In this document: positions 1-9,964 of the stretch, piece by piece
Layout of the letters: every line of letters begins with the position of its first letter
Numbering within the stretch: position 1 is the stretch's first letter
Source: OM182 bacterium MED-G24
GTDB lineage: Bacteria > Pseudomonadota > Gammaproteobacteria > Pseudomonadales > Azotimanducaceae
Assembly (NCBI GenBank): GCA_002457275.1
Contig: NTKD01000001.1
Location: forward strand, 1-64,000
Length of the DNA stretch: 64,000 nt
Direction of reading: 5' to 3'
The notes under the pieces: generated by a model
What the model was told of the DNA's origin: nothing
The model's input: the letters and a program-made list of their open reading frames with translations, nothing else
Databases searched by the model: none
Position numbers and translations under genes: made by a program

Positions 1-85
1 CCAGCTGTTTATTGCGCTCGCACTGGTGGATGCGGTGCCGATTATTGCAGTGGGTATCTCGCTTTACATGATCTTTGCTCTGTAA
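1..85 (+). CDS. atpE: ATP synthase subunit c, C-terminal end (partial)
   Basis: The reading frame runs in from the left edge of the window and ends at TAA 83-85. The last 27 residues form the second transmembrane helix of the c subunit. It contains LVDAVP, whose Asp corresponds to the essential ion-binding carboxylate (Asp61 in E. coli). The c subunits form the membrane rotor ring that carries protons and drives the F1 head. An Asp here fits a proton-type rotor, but the helix-1 residues that would settle ion specificity lie outside the window. atpF follows after 38 bp in the usual atp operon order. Confidence 0.95.
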   Translation, partial: QLFIALALVDAVPIIAVGISLYMIFAL

Positions 86-123
86 CGAACCGGTCACCGA
101 AGTGATCGAAAGCGAGGTTCATC

Positions 124-594
124 GTGAATATTAATCTAACCATGCTCGGGCAGTTGATCTCGTTCGTGCTGTTTGTTTTGTTTTGCATGAAGTTTGTCTG
201 GCCACCTTTGACGCAGATGATGCGCGACCGGCAGAAAACGATCGCGGACGGGCTTGAACGCTCCGCAGCAGCCGAAAAGCAGCTCGAAGAAGCGAATAGT
301 GCCGCAGAGGAAGAACTGGCTGCAGCGAAAGGTGAGGCAGCGGAGCTTCTGGCGCAGGCCAGAACCCGCGCGAATCAGATCGTCGAAGAAGCGAAGTTGC
401 AAGCGGTCGAAGAAGCGGATCGTATCAAGCAGGGCGCTCAGGCTGAGATTGACCAGGAGGTCAATCGTGCCAAAGAGGACTTGCGAGGCCGGGTGGGTGC
501 TCTTGCCGTAGAGGGTGCTGAGAAGATTCTGGAGTCCAGTGTCGATCAAGGTGCGCATCAGGCCATGCTCGACAAGCTGGCGGCCCAGCTCTAA
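124..594 (+). CDS. atpF: ATP synthase subunit b
   Basis: This 156-residue protein matches the family in length and layout. One N-terminal membrane helix (about residues 5-27, with [15 protein letters not shown]) is followed by a long charged Ala/Glu/Lys-rich coiled coil. Subunit b is the peripheral stalk that holds the F1 head still by binding the delta subunit. The start is GTG at 124, preceded by a GCGAGG ribosome-binding sequence, and it places the N-terminus exactly where the family begins. It lies between atpE and atpH in the atp operon. Confidence 0.97.
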   Translation: MNINLTMLGQLISFVLFVLFCMKFVWPPLTQMMRDRQKTIADGLERSAAAEKQLEEANSAAEEELAAAKGEAAELLAQARTRANQIVEEAKLQAVEEADRIKQGAQAEIDQEVNRAKEDLRGRVGALAVEGAEKILESSVDQGAHQAMLDKLAAQL

Positions 595-613
595 GAACCC
601 TTCCAGGAACCCC

Positions 614-1156
614 ATGGCAGAAGCAGAACTTACAACGATTGCTCGTCCTTATGCCAGGGCTGCTTTTCGAGCGGCGCTGGATGCGACTGACGGGTTGTCG
701 CAGTGGGGACGGATGCTTGCGCTGTTGCGTGCGGCTGTGAATGAAGACAGCGTTCGTGAAGCGCTCGCGGATCCGCTGCTCACGACGACCGACGAGTCCG
801 CGTTGCTGTTATCCCTACTCGGTGAGGAATTGGATACTCAGGGTCAGAACTTCGTCAAGATCCTGGCGGAATACGACCGGCTGGTCCTGTTGCCCACCAT
901 TGCGGATCTGTTTGACGCCATGAAGGCGAATCATGAGAAAACCATGGAAGTGGCCATTGAAAGTGCCTACGACGTCGATGATTCGGCGCGGGAAAAGCTC
1001 GCTGCGGCACTACACGCCAGATTGCAAAGGGATGTGGTGCTGACAACGACCGTGGATAGTGAGCTGATCGGTGGCGTGATCATCCGGGCGGGCGACACAG
1101 TCATCGACAACTCGGTACGCGGCAAACTCGAACGTTTGGCCAATGTGCTCACTTGA
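614..1156 (+). CDS. atpH: ATP synthase subunit delta
   Basis: This is the 180-residue OSCP/delta subunit, which joins the top of the alpha3-beta3 head to the b stalk. The N-terminus (TTIARPYARAAF) is typical of the family, and so is the C-terminal GGVIIRAGDTVIDNSVRGKL segment. The frame stays open upstream into atpF, but the ATG at 614 gives the family N-terminus and follows a CAGGA ribosome-binding sequence, so it was chosen. The gap to atpF is 19 bp. Confidence 0.96.
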   Translation: MAEAELTTIARPYARAAFRAALDATDGLSQWGRMLALLRAAVNEDSVREALADPLLTTTDESALLLSLLGEELDTQGQNFVKILAEYDRLVLLPTIADLFDAMKANHEKTMEVAIESAYDVDDSAREKLAAALHARLQRDVVLTTTVDSELIGGVIIRAGDTVIDNSVRGKLERLANVLT

Positions 1157-1234
1157 TGTGAGTGCAGGCCCAAGACATACAAATATAGTTAGTGTCAGGC
1201 CGGACCTGACCCATTTCTCTTCGAGGAATCGATA

Positions 1235-2779
1235 ATGGAACAACTCAACCCTTCCGAAATCAGTGAGATTATCAAGCAGCGTATTGAAACGCTTGATGTC
1301 TCCTCTGAGGCGCGCAATGAAGGCACGATCGTCAGCGTATCGGACGGTATTGTGCGTATTCACGGTCTGGCGGACGTCCAGAACGGTGAGATGATTGAGT
1401 TCCCAGGCAATTTGTTTGGCTTTGCGCTGAACCTGGAACGGGACTCGGTTGGTGCGGTAGTACTGGGTGACTACAAGAGCCTGCGCGAAGGGCAGACCGC
1501 TCGTTGTACCAGTCGAATTCTGGAGGTTCCGACGGGTCCAGAGCTGCTGGGTCGTGTTGTGGACTCTCTGGGGAATCCGATCGATGGCAAAGGTCCGCTC
1601 AACAACACCAGTACTTCTCCGGTGGAAAAGGTCGCACCGGGCGTGATTGCGAGACAACACGTTGATCAGCCGGTCCAGACCGGTCTCAAGTGTATCGATT
1701 CGATGATTCCGGTTGGTCGGGGTCAGCGTGAGCTTATTATTGGTGACCGTCAGACCGGCAAGACGGCCATCGCATTGGATACCATCATCAACAACCAGGG
1801 TAGTGGGATTAAGTGTATCTACGTTGCGATTGGTCAGAAACTATCGTCAATCGCCAACGTTGTAGAGACACTTGAACAACACGGCGCCATGGAGAACACG
1901 ATTGTGGTTGCGGCAAGCGCGGCAGATCCTGCACCGATGCAATACATTGCACCATATTCCGGGTGTGCGATGGGTGAGTACTTCCGTGACAATGGCGAGG
2001 ACGCTCTTATCATCTATGACGACCTTACCAAGCAGGCGTGGGCGTATCGTCAGGTGTCTCTGTTGCTTCGACGACCACCAGGCCGCGAAGCGTATCCAGG
2101 GGATGTCTTCTACCTTCACTCCCGTCTGCTGGAGCGTGCGGCGCGAGTCAACGCAGAATATGTTGAGCAGCAGACAGAGGGCCGTGTCAAAGGAAAGACC
2201 GGATCATTGACTGCGTTACCGATTATTGAAACGCAGGCGGGTGACGTATCTGCGTTTGTTCCAACGAATGTTATTTCTATTACGGATGGACAGATCTTCC
2301 TTGAGACCGACAAGTTCAATTCCGGTGAACGTCCTGCCATGAACCCGGGCATCTCAGTCTCCCGGGTAGGTGGGGATGCTCAGACCAAGTTCATGTCGAA
2401 AATCTCAGGCGGTATCAAACTGGCGCTGGCACAGTATGCGGAGCTGGCGGCTTTCTCGCAGTTTGCATCGGATCTTGACGACGCGACTCGTCGGCAGCTG
2501 GAGCATGGCGAGCGCGTTAACGAGCTCATGAAGCAGAAACAGTATTCACCCATGACGATTGCTGAGATGGGAACGGTCTTGTTTGCGGCGAGTGAAGGAT
2601 TCCTCGAAGACGTCGATGTTAGCAAAGTGCTTGATTTTGAGGCTGCTCTCATCAGCTACATGAACTCGGAACACGCAGATTTCATGAACGAGATTAACGA
2701 GTCCGGTGTTTATTCCGATGATGTTGTCGAGCGACTTCAGAAGGCGGTCGAGTCTTTCAAGGCCACGCAAACCTGGTAG
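1235..2779 (+). CDS. atpA: ATP synthase subunit alpha
   Basis: A 514-residue, full-length alpha subunit of the F1 head (E. coli has 513). The Walker A motif GDRQTGKT lies at residues 170-177. The conserved SVSRVGG segment near residue 375 carries the Arg that reaches into the neighbouring catalytic site. Alpha subunits bind nucleotide at non-catalytic sites and alternate with beta in the hexamer. The ATG at 1235 follows a CGAGGA ribosome-binding sequence. A 78-bp gap separates it from atpH. Confidence 0.98.
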   Translation: MEQLNPSEISEIIKQRIETLDVSSEARNEGTIVSVSDGIVRIHGLADVQNGEMIEFPGNLFGFALNLERDSVGAVVLGDYKSLREGQTARCTSRILEVPTGPELLGRVVDSLGNPIDGKGPLNNTSTSPVEKVAPGVIARQHVDQPVQTGLKCIDSMIPVGRGQRELIIGDRQTGKTAIALDTIINNQGSGIKCIYVAIGQKLSSIANVVETLEQHGAMENTIVVAASAADPAPMQYIAPYSGCAMGEYFRDNGEDALIIYDDLTKQAWAYRQVSLLLRRPPGREAYPGDVFYLHSRLLERAARVNAEYVEQQTEGRVKGKTGSLTALPIIETQAGDVSAFVPTNVISITDGQIFLETDKFNSGERPAMNPGISVSRVGGDAQTKFMSKISGGIKLALAQYAELAAFSQFASDLDDATRRQLEHGERVNELMKQKQYSPMTIAEMGTVLFAASEGFLEDVDVSKVLDFEAALISYMNSEHADFMNEINESGVYSDDVVERLQKAVESFKATQTW

Positions 2780-2811
2780 CTGGTCGCTACAGGATTAGGG
2801 ACAAATAACGT

Positions 2812-3672
2812 ATGCCCAACACAAAAGCACTACGCACCCAGATTGGCAGCATCTCGAATACGCAGAAGATCACCAGCGCGATGGAAAAAGTTGCCGCCAG
2901 TCGCATGCGCGGTGCACAGAACATGATGGCGCGCGGTCGCCCCTATTCCGACCATATTCGACAGGTCATTGGCCACGTCGCCAATGCATCGCCGGAGTAC
3001 CGGCATGCATTTATGCAGGAACGTGAGGTCAAACGTGTCGGGTACATTGTGGTGACCACGGATCGTGGTATGTGTGGCGGTCTCAATAACAACCTGCTGC
3101 GGGCCACGGTCCGGCACATTGCGGAACTATCTGAACAGGGTATTGAAGCCGACCTCTGTGTGATTGGAAACAAGGCGACCCAGTTCTTCAGGAGCTTTGG
3201 TGGCAATGTGGTGGCGGCGAGCAGTCACACCAGCGAAACGCCTGTGATGGCGGACCTGATCGGGAGCATCAAGGTTATGTTGGATGCCTTTGAAGAGGGC
3301 GCCGTCGACAAGATCTACCTGGCTAACAACGTCTTTGTGAGCACCATGAATCAGGATCCGACGGTCCGACAACTGGTCCCCCTGGACCCGATGGAGGATG
3401 TCGAGTTGTCGCATCACTGGGACTATATCTACGAACCAGACGCTCGGCAGCTGGTGGAAGGCCTAGTGACCCGGTTTATCGAGGCGCAGGTCTATCAGGC
3501 AGTGGTTGAAAATGTAGCGTGTGAACATGCGGCACGCATGATTGCAATGAAGAGCGCGACTGACAATGCGGGCGACATGATCGAGGAATTGTCACTGGTG
3601 ATGAACAAGCTTCGTCAGGCAGGTATTACGCAAGAGCTGGCGGAGATCGTCAGCGGTGCCGCGGCGGTGTAG
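2812..3672 (+). CDS. atpG: ATP synthase subunit gamma
   Basis: A 286-residue central-shaft subunit whose two terminal helices form the rotating coiled coil in the alpha3-beta3 ring. The N-terminus has the typical [21 protein letters not shown] central [14 protein letters not shown] segment and a C-terminal [19 protein letters not shown] complete the family pattern. It lies between atpA (32-bp gap) and atpD (98-bp gap), in the standard order. Confidence 0.97.
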   Translation: MPNTKALRTQIGSISNTQKITSAMEKVAASRMRGAQNMMARGRPYSDHIRQVIGHVANASPEYRHAFMQEREVKRVGYIVVTTDRGMCGGLNNNLLRATVRHIAELSEQGIEADLCVIGNKATQFFRSFGGNVVAASSHTSETPVMADLIGSIKVMLDAFEEGAVDKIYLANNVFVSTMNQDPTVRQLVPLDPMEDVELSHHWDYIYEPDARQLVEGLVTRFIEAQVYQAVVENVACEHAARMIAMKSATDNAGDMIEELSLVMNKLRQAGITQELAEIVSGAAAV

Positions 3673-3761
3673 GGACTTTCGGCCTTCGGGCGATAGGGCC
3701 TTCTTATTGATAGTTGGATTTGTAGTTAGATCAAGCATTGAGCATTAGAGCTTACGAGTAG

Positions 3762-5147
<1,386 letters not shown>

Positions 5148-5214
5148 ACTGCTCTGATGGGCATCAGTTAAGAACCATTGGGGATCGACGGACTTACCGG
5201 GAATCGAGGCAGTC

Positions 5215-5640
5215 ATGGCATCAACGGTACAATGCAGCATTGTTAGCGCGGAAGAGGAGATCTTCTCGGGCGCTGTTGAAATGGTGGTGGCCTCGGGGAC
5301 TATTGGCGAACTGGGTATCATGCCAGGCCATACGCCACTATTGTCTGGCGTGAAACCTGGGCCGGTTCGACTGATTCTGGAAGGCGGGCAAGAAGAGGTC
5401 TTCTTTGCGTCCGGTGGATATATCGAGGTTCAGGCGAACCACATTACCATTCTGGCGGATACTGCACTGCGGGCTGCTGATATTGATGAGGCGGCAGCGT
5501 CCCAGGCGCAGCAGGAAGCAGAGCAGAAGCTCTCGGATGCACAGGCCGAAATCGATTTCGCAAGGGTCAATGCAGATATTGTGGAACAGGCCGCCATGCT
5601 GAACACGTTGCGCAAGCATCGCCAGCTGACCGGCAACTAG
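5215..5640 (+). CDS. atpC: ATP synthase subunit epsilon
   Basis: A 141-residue protein with the N-terminal beta-sandwich (STVQCSIVSAEEEIFSG, then GELGIMPGHTPLLS) and a C-terminal helical hairpin rich in Ala, Glu and Gln. Epsilon sits on the gamma foot and inhibits ATP hydrolysis when its C-terminal helices extend. It is the last gene of the atp operon, 67 bp after atpD. The 139 bp before glmU show no convincing terminator. Confidence 0.96.
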   Translation: MASTVQCSIVSAEEEIFSGAVEMVVASGTIGELGIMPGHTPLLSGVKPGPVRLILEGGQEEVFFASGGYIEVQANHITILADTALRAADIDEAAASQAQQEAEQKLSDAQAEIDFARVNADIVEQAAMLNTLRKHRQLTGN

Positions 5641-5779
5641 CCGCTGGCTAACTGCGGCCATGTGACGGCTTTCCTGCCGATGGCTCCGAGGAATGTCGAG
5701 TCTGGGACGGATCAATCGATTCTTGTGCGGGTAGTGTAAACTCTCGGCTTCTTACCCTCGCGTGACAGGTCGCGGAGCA

Positions 5780-7138
5780 ATGAAACCACTCGAAGTCTGT
5801 ATCCTCGCGGCAGGACTTGGCACCCGGATGAAATCTCAGCGACCCAAAGCGCTGCAGACGCTCGCCGGTAGGACTCTGCTGGCACATCAATTAGCGACCA
5901 TTTCTCGACTGGAGCCGTCTCGTATCCACGTTGTTATCGGCCAGGGTGCTGACCAGATACGTGACGCCTTTTTAGATGACAACCGTGTCCATTGGATACT
6001 CCAGGAGGAGAGGCTCGGTACCGGTCATGCGATGATGCAGGCAATGCTGCACGTCTCGGACAACGCCGACGTACTCATCGTGTTGGGGGATGTACCGCTG
6101 ATCTCCCTGGACACCATGCGTCGACTTACAGAAAGCGGTGCGGATCTGTCGGTGCTTTCTGTCTTACTGGACGATCCGACGGGATATGGGCGGATCGTGC
6201 GTGATGATGCTGGTCAGGTAAGACGTATCGTCGAGCAACGAGATGCCGATGACATAGAAAGAGCCATCCATGAGATCAATACAGGTGTGATGTCCGTATC
6301 TGCCGGGTTGCTCAATGAGTGGCTTCCGCGACTTGATCGCAACAACGAGCAGAATGAGTATCTGCTGACCGATCTCGTTGCGTTGGCCAATGATGAACAC
6401 AGGACGGTGGAAGGCGTGCTCGCTGAGAACCCGCTTGAAGTCACGGGTATCAACTCTCGTCAGCAACTGGCGACGCTTGAGCGCGATCTGCAGAAGAAGA
6501 TCGCTGATGACCTCATGGCGCAGGGTGTTCAACTGGCTGACCCGATGCGCCTTGATGTACGCGGCGAACTGCTCGTCGGTCGTGACGTGTTTATCGACGT
6601 CGGCTGTGTTTTTGAAGGTCGGTGCGAGCTTGCCGATGGGGTGACGGTCGGGCCATACAGCGTAATCCGGGACAGTACGATTGGGCCGGATAGTGTCATC
6701 AAGTCTCACGCCGTGTTGGATGGTGCGACTGTTGCGTCAGAATGCAGCGTTGGCCCCTTTGCACGACTTCGACCAGAAGCCAGAATCGAGGAAGGCGCGG
6801 CGATCGGTAATTTCGTAGAGATCAAAAAATCCGTGGTCGGACGTGGAAGCAAAGCGAGTCACCTAGCTTACCTGGGAGATAGCACGATTGGTGAGGACGT
6901 GAACATTGGTGCTGGAACCATTACGTGTAACTACGATGGCGTGAACAAGCATCAGACCAATATCGGTGACGGTGTCTTTGTAGGGTCGAATACATCCCTT
7001 GTCGCACCAGTTTCGGTTGCGGATGGCGCAAGTATTGGTGCAGGTTCTGTGATCACGACAGACGTCCCGAGCCGATCCCTCGCAATCGGGCGCGGTCGCC
7101 AGCGCAATATCGAAGGCTGGGCAGCCCGTAATAAGTAA
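5780..7138 (+). CDS. glmU: Bifunctional UDP-GlcNAc pyrophosphorylase / GlcN-1-P acetyltransferase
   Basis: This enzyme acetylates glucosamine-1-phosphate and then couples it to UTP, giving UDP-GlcNAc for peptidoglycan and LPS. The N-terminal nucleotidyltransferase domain has LAAGLGTRMKS at residues 9-19. The C-terminal half is a left-handed beta-helix made of hexapeptide repeats, with the conserved NIGAGTITCNYDGVNKHQT. A GTG at 5762 is in frame, but the ATG at 5780 gives the family N-terminus and follows a CGGAG sequence, leaving 452 residues. glmS follows after 20 bp, so the two steps of the pathway are probably co-transcribed. Confidence 0.97.
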   Translation: MKPLEVCILAAGLGTRMKSQRPKALQTLAGRTLLAHQLATISRLEPSRIHVVIGQGADQIRDAFLDDNRVHWILQEERLGTGHAMMQAMLHVSDNADVLIVLGDVPLISLDTMRRLTESGADLSVLSVLLDDPTGYGRIVRDDAGQVRRIVEQRDADDIERAIHEINTGVMSVSAGLLNEWLPRLDRNNEQNEYLLTDLVALANDEHRTVEGVLAENPLEVTGINSRQQLATLERDLQKKIADDLMAQGVQLADPMRLDVRGELLVGRDVFIDVGCVFEGRCELADGVTVGPYSVIRDSTIGPDSVIKSHAVLDGATVASECSVGPFARLRPEARIEEGAAIGNFVEIKKSVVGRGSKASHLAYLGDSTIGEDVNIGAGTITCNYDGVNKHQTNIGDGVFVGSNTSLVAPVSVADGASIGAGSVITTDVPSRSLAIGRGRQRNIEGWAARNK

Positions 7139-7158
7139 CAGCAGAAGGGTCAAATTCC

Positions 7159-8994
7159 ATGTGCGGTATTGTAGGTGTCGTATCGACACGACCCGTCGGC
7201 TATATCATGCTCGAAGGTCTTCAGCGCCTGGAGTATCGAGGCTATGACTCTGCGGGACTGGCGGTCGTCAACGCTGCTGGTGACCTTGAGCGAATACGCA
7301 GGGTTGGCAAGGTTTCAGAGCTGAGGGATGCCTATACGGCCAATCCGCTGGCCGGCCAGATGGGTATTGCGCACACGCGATGGGCGACACATGGCAAGCC
7401 CAGCATGGTAGAAAACGCACACCCACATTTTTCCAGCAGTCGGGTTGGGGTCGTTCACAACGGCATTATTGAAAACTACGATGCCCTTCGAACTGAACTC
7501 CGAGCCGAAGGGTATGTTTTCGAATCCCAGACGGATACAGAGGTCCTCGCGCATTTGATCGATAGAGAGGTGGCTCGCTCAGGTGACCTTGTGACGGGTG
7601 TCCGGTCAACCGTGACTTTGTTGAGTGGGGCTTACGCGATGGCGGTGATCCATAGTGAATATCCGGATCGGATCATCGCGCTGCGATCCGGCAGCCCGCT
7701 GGTGGTCGGTGTAGGCATAGGCGAAAATTTTGTGGCGTCCGATGTTCATGCGTTGAGATCTTTCACCGACAAGTTTGTATACCCCGATGAAAACGAACTG
7801 GTAGAGATTCGCCTGGATGGCGTCAGCGTTGAGGGAAGGCCCATGGCAGAGCTTGCCGAACGTGTCGTCACACTGCGCGGTCAGCCGGGAGATTCAGACC
7901 GTGGTAATTTTCGCCACTACATGCAGAAGGAAATTTTCGAGCAACCCGATTCCATCAGAGCGACTCTCCAGGGCCGTATGACCAATCGACATGTCCTGCA
8001 GCATGCCTTTGGTGCGGAAGCAGAGTCAGTTTTTAACCACGTTCGCGCTATTCAGATCATCGCGTGTGGCACCAGCTTCTACGCTGGCATGGTGGCTCGC
8101 TACTGGTTTGAACGACATACCGGTATCCCTTGTCAGGTCGAGATTGCCAGCGAGTTTCGGTATCGCACTGTGGCGCCCCTGGAAGGGACCTTGCTGGTCA
8201 CGATTTCGCAATCGGGCGAGACGGCAGATACTCTGGAAGCATTACGTAATGCAAAAGATGATGGTCGTTACCTCGCGAGTCTCACGCTCTGCAATGTACC
8301 TGGCAGCACGTTGGTTCGTGAATCAGACTTATCGTTGATGATTGAAGCAGGTCCTGAGATCGGCGTCGCGTCTACCAAAGCATTTACGACACAGTTGGCT
8401 GATCTGCTGTTGCTGGTCGTTGCGATTGGCAAGGTCAATGGGCTGGCGGAGTCCGATGAGACGCAGATTGTTGAATCGCTTGAACAGCTGCCACGATTCA
8501 TCGAACAGGTCCTCACGCTCGATGAGGAGATCAGTCGGATTTCTGAACGGTTTCTACACAAACATCACGCGTTGTTCCTGGGCAGGGGCGAACACTACCC
8601 AGTTGCGTTGGAAGGTGCCCTGAAACTGAAGGAAATTTCGTATGTCCATGCGGAAGGTTATGCGGCGGGAGAGCTGAAACATGGTCCATTGGCGTTGGTT
8701 GATGAGGAGATGCCTGTCGTCGCAGTTGCCCCCAACGACGAACTACTGGAGAAGGTGAAGTCGAACCTCCAGGAAGTCAGTGCGCGAGGCGGTCAGCTCT
8801 ATATCCTGTCTCACATGGAGGATCTGGAGGTCACCGAAGGTGTGACCCACATACAGATGCCTGACTGTCCACAGATTATTTCACCTATTGTCTACACGGT
8901 CCCGCTGCAGCTACTCGCATATCATGTTGCTGTGCTCAAAGGGACGGACGTGGATCAACCGAGGAATCTGGCGAAGTCCGTGACGGTGGAGTAA
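7159..8994 (+). CDS. glmS: Glutamine-fructose-6-phosphate aminotransferase (isomerizing)
   Basis: GlmS makes glucosamine-6-phosphate from fructose-6-phosphate and glutamine, the first step of amino-sugar synthesis. The 611-residue protein starts MCGIVGVV, so Cys2 is the glutaminase nucleophile. Two SIS sugar-isomerase domains follow, with CGTSFYAG and SQSGETADT in the first. It ends in the highly conserved NLAKSVTVE tail. That 3' end is a classic target for site-specific insertion (attTn7), and here it is followed directly by an AT-rich insert and a near-copy of its own last codons. Confidence 0.98.
   Translation: MCGIVGVVSTRPVGYIMLEGLQRLEYRGYDSAGLAVVNAAGDLERIRRVGKVSELRDAYTANPLAGQMGIAHTRWATHGKPSMVENAHPHFSSSRVGVVHNGIIENYDALRTELRAEGYVFESQTDTEVLAHLIDREVARSGDLVTGVRSTVTLLSGAYAMAVIHSEYPDRIIALRSGSPLVVGVGIGENFVASDVHALRSFTDKFVYPDENELVEIRLDGVSVEGRPMAELAERVVTLRGQPGDSDRGNFRHYMQKEIFEQPDSIRATLQGRMTNRHVLQHAFGAEAESVFNHVRAIQIIACGTSFYAGMVARYWFERHTGIPCQVEIASEFRYRTVAPLEGTLLVTISQSGETADTLEALRNAKDDGRYLASLTLCNVPGSTLVRESDLSLMIEAGPEIGVASTKAFTTQLADLLLLVVAIGKVNGLAESDETQIVESLEQLPRFIEQVLTLDEEISRISERFLHKHHALFLGRGEHYPVALEGALKLKEISYVHAEGYAAGELKHGPLALVDEEMPVVAVAPNDELLEKVKSNLQEVSARGGQLYILSHMEDLEVTEGVTHIQMPDCPQIISPIVYTVPLQLLAYHVAVLKGTDVDQPRNLAKSVTVE
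8980..8993 (+). repeat. Left copy of a direct repeat (end of glmS)
   Basis: GTGACGGTGGAGTA, which encodes V-T-V-E and the start of the stop codon of glmS. It matches 13 of 14 bases at 9448-9461. The single difference is a synonymous third position (ACG versus ACT). The right copy reads VTVE-stop in its own frame. The pair looks like the two ends of a site-specific insertion at the glmS 3' end. Confidence 0.6.
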
Positions 8995-9010
8995 TTTCGA
9001 ACAGTGATTT
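8995..9010 (+). repeat. Left arm of a 16-bp perfect inverted repeat
   Basis: TTTCGAACAGTGATTT begins immediately after the glmS stop codon. Its exact reverse complement lies at 9425-9440, just beyond the small AT-rich gene. The arms are about 415 bp apart, too far for a simple transcription terminator, and they bracket the gene precisely. They may be recombination or transposition ends. Confidence 0.8.
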
Positions 9011-9025
9011 AAAAGACGAAAAAGG

Positions 9026-9409
9026 ATGAGTGAAATTCTATCTCTTCAAATATTAATTATACTTCTCATTATTTTCAGTCCTCTGATACTAGGTACTATT
9101 TTTCTGGGATGGCAAAAGAAAATAAAAGTAAAACATAATGAGTCAGGCATTCTGAAAAACTGCTTCGTTGGATATTCTTGGACCTATTTCTTTTTTGGAT
9201 TTTTTGTCCCTATCTTCAGAGGTGAAATATCAATTGGTGTCTTCCACTTAATTTTTTCTATAGTCACTTTCGGAATCTTTCAATTGATCATGCCTTTTTT
9301 ATACAACAAGCAATACTCAACTAGACTCTTAAACAACTCTTGGTCATTGCATGACTCCGAAGATAACAATGCACTAGCAAGACAAAAGATTGGAATTACA
9401 ACCGACTGA
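9026..9409 (+). CDS. Small AT-rich membrane protein of a horizontally acquired insert
   Basis: A 127-residue protein with a hydrophobic N-terminal helix (about residues 5-29) and two further hydrophobic stretches (about 49-66 and 69-91), then a hydrophilic tail. The segment GYSWTYFFFGFFVPIFRG resembles small membrane proteins of the HrgC/DUF2628-like kind carried on islands and phages. That is family recall, not a search result. Its codons are strikingly A/T-rich (about one-third GC by eye), unlike every neighbour. It sits alone between the two arms of an inverted repeat just after glmS. An AAAAAGG sequence abuts the ATG, so initiation may be poor. Its function is unknown. Confidence 0.7.
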   Translation: MSEILSLQILIILLIIFSPLILGTIFLGWQKKIKVKHNESGILKNCFVGYSWTYFFFGFFVPIFRGEISIGVFHLIFSIVTFGIFQLIMPFLYNKQYSTRLLNNSWSLHDSEDNNALARQKIGITTD

Positions 9410-9424
9410 AATTAACAAAAAATC

Positions 9425-9440
9425 AAATCACTGTTCGAAA
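9425..9440 (-). repeat. Right arm of the 16-bp perfect inverted repeat
   Basis: AAATCACTGTTCGAAA is the exact reverse complement of 8995-9010. It lies 15 bp after the stop codon of the AT-rich gene. Beyond it, after seven bases, comes the second copy of the glmS end. Confidence 0.8.
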
Positions 9441-9447
9441 ACACTTA

Positions 9448-9461
9448 GTGACTGTGGAGTA
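9448..9461 (+). repeat. Right copy of the glmS 3' end
   Basis: GTGACTGTGGAGTA followed by G reads V-T-V-E-stop, the same peptide end as glmS but with a different Thr codon and TAG instead of TAA. The codon before it gives Leu rather than Ser. This is what remains when an element carrying its own copy of the target end integrates, or when the old glmS end is displaced by an insert. Confidence 0.6.
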
Positions 9462-9462
9462 G

Positions 9463-9826
9463 TCATTCGTCGAGTTTTCGCATGTGCCACAGCGGGTGAC
9501 CGTCTTGAGAGTTTGTCATCGCCATGACCTATAGCTCGCCGGTATCCGGGTACTCAACTGCGTCCGGTGATGCCAGGTTACTGATAAACAGCTAGCGCAC
9601 CGGTGTATCGCTTGGGTTGCTTAGTTTGTGAGCACCTTCCGGTCCGCGGACGAAATGGATCTCCTCGCCCTCAATGAAACGGCGCACCTTCTGCACCGGG
9701 GGGTAACTCCATCAGGCTCGCGCCGATCAGCTTACCCCGTGGTAGGGGAGGCGATCGAGTGCCACCCTGCCAGTGTTCATCACCCATTGATTCCCACTGA
9801 TCAGTCCAGATGTTGTTGTTTGGCAT
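9463..9826 (-). pseudogene. Degenerate cupin-domain gene
   Basis: On the minus strand a good ribosome-binding site (GGAGGT, 9831-9836) leads to ATG 9826 and an N-terminus of single-domain cupins, with GASLMELPPGAEGAPFH. The frame then stops at once. In another frame the later cupin motifs follow: EEIHFVRGPEGAHKLSNPSD, an in-frame stop, PDAVEYPDTGE, another stop, then HPLWHMRKLDE. The central strand that normally carries metal-binding residues seems deleted. So this is a decayed gene with a deletion, frameshift and stops. Its last codon abuts the glmS-end repeat at 9461. The 138 bp from here to uvrD show nothing else. Confidence 0.75.
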
Positions 9827-9964
9827 GATGTACCTCCGACAGATCTCGCAACGGCAATCATTTCCATTGGATTTCGTCAGCACCACCTCTTTCTGATACG
9901 CCTGCCATGCGAATCACGCTATTATCGGATGCTCTGCCGAACGAAAAAATTACATCGGATCGCG

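Noticed and set aside
8995-9440. An integron cassette with an attC site
   Set aside because: The repeat arms do not match the RYYYAAC/GTTRRRY core sites, and no integrase gene is near.
8995-9440. The inverted repeat as a transcription terminator
   Set aside because: The arms are over 400 bp apart and surround a whole gene.
8980-9461. A Tn7 insertion at attTn7
   Set aside because: There is no Tn7-type end sequence and no tns gene. The repeat starts directly at the glmS stop instead of about 25 bp downstream, and the coding end is duplicated.
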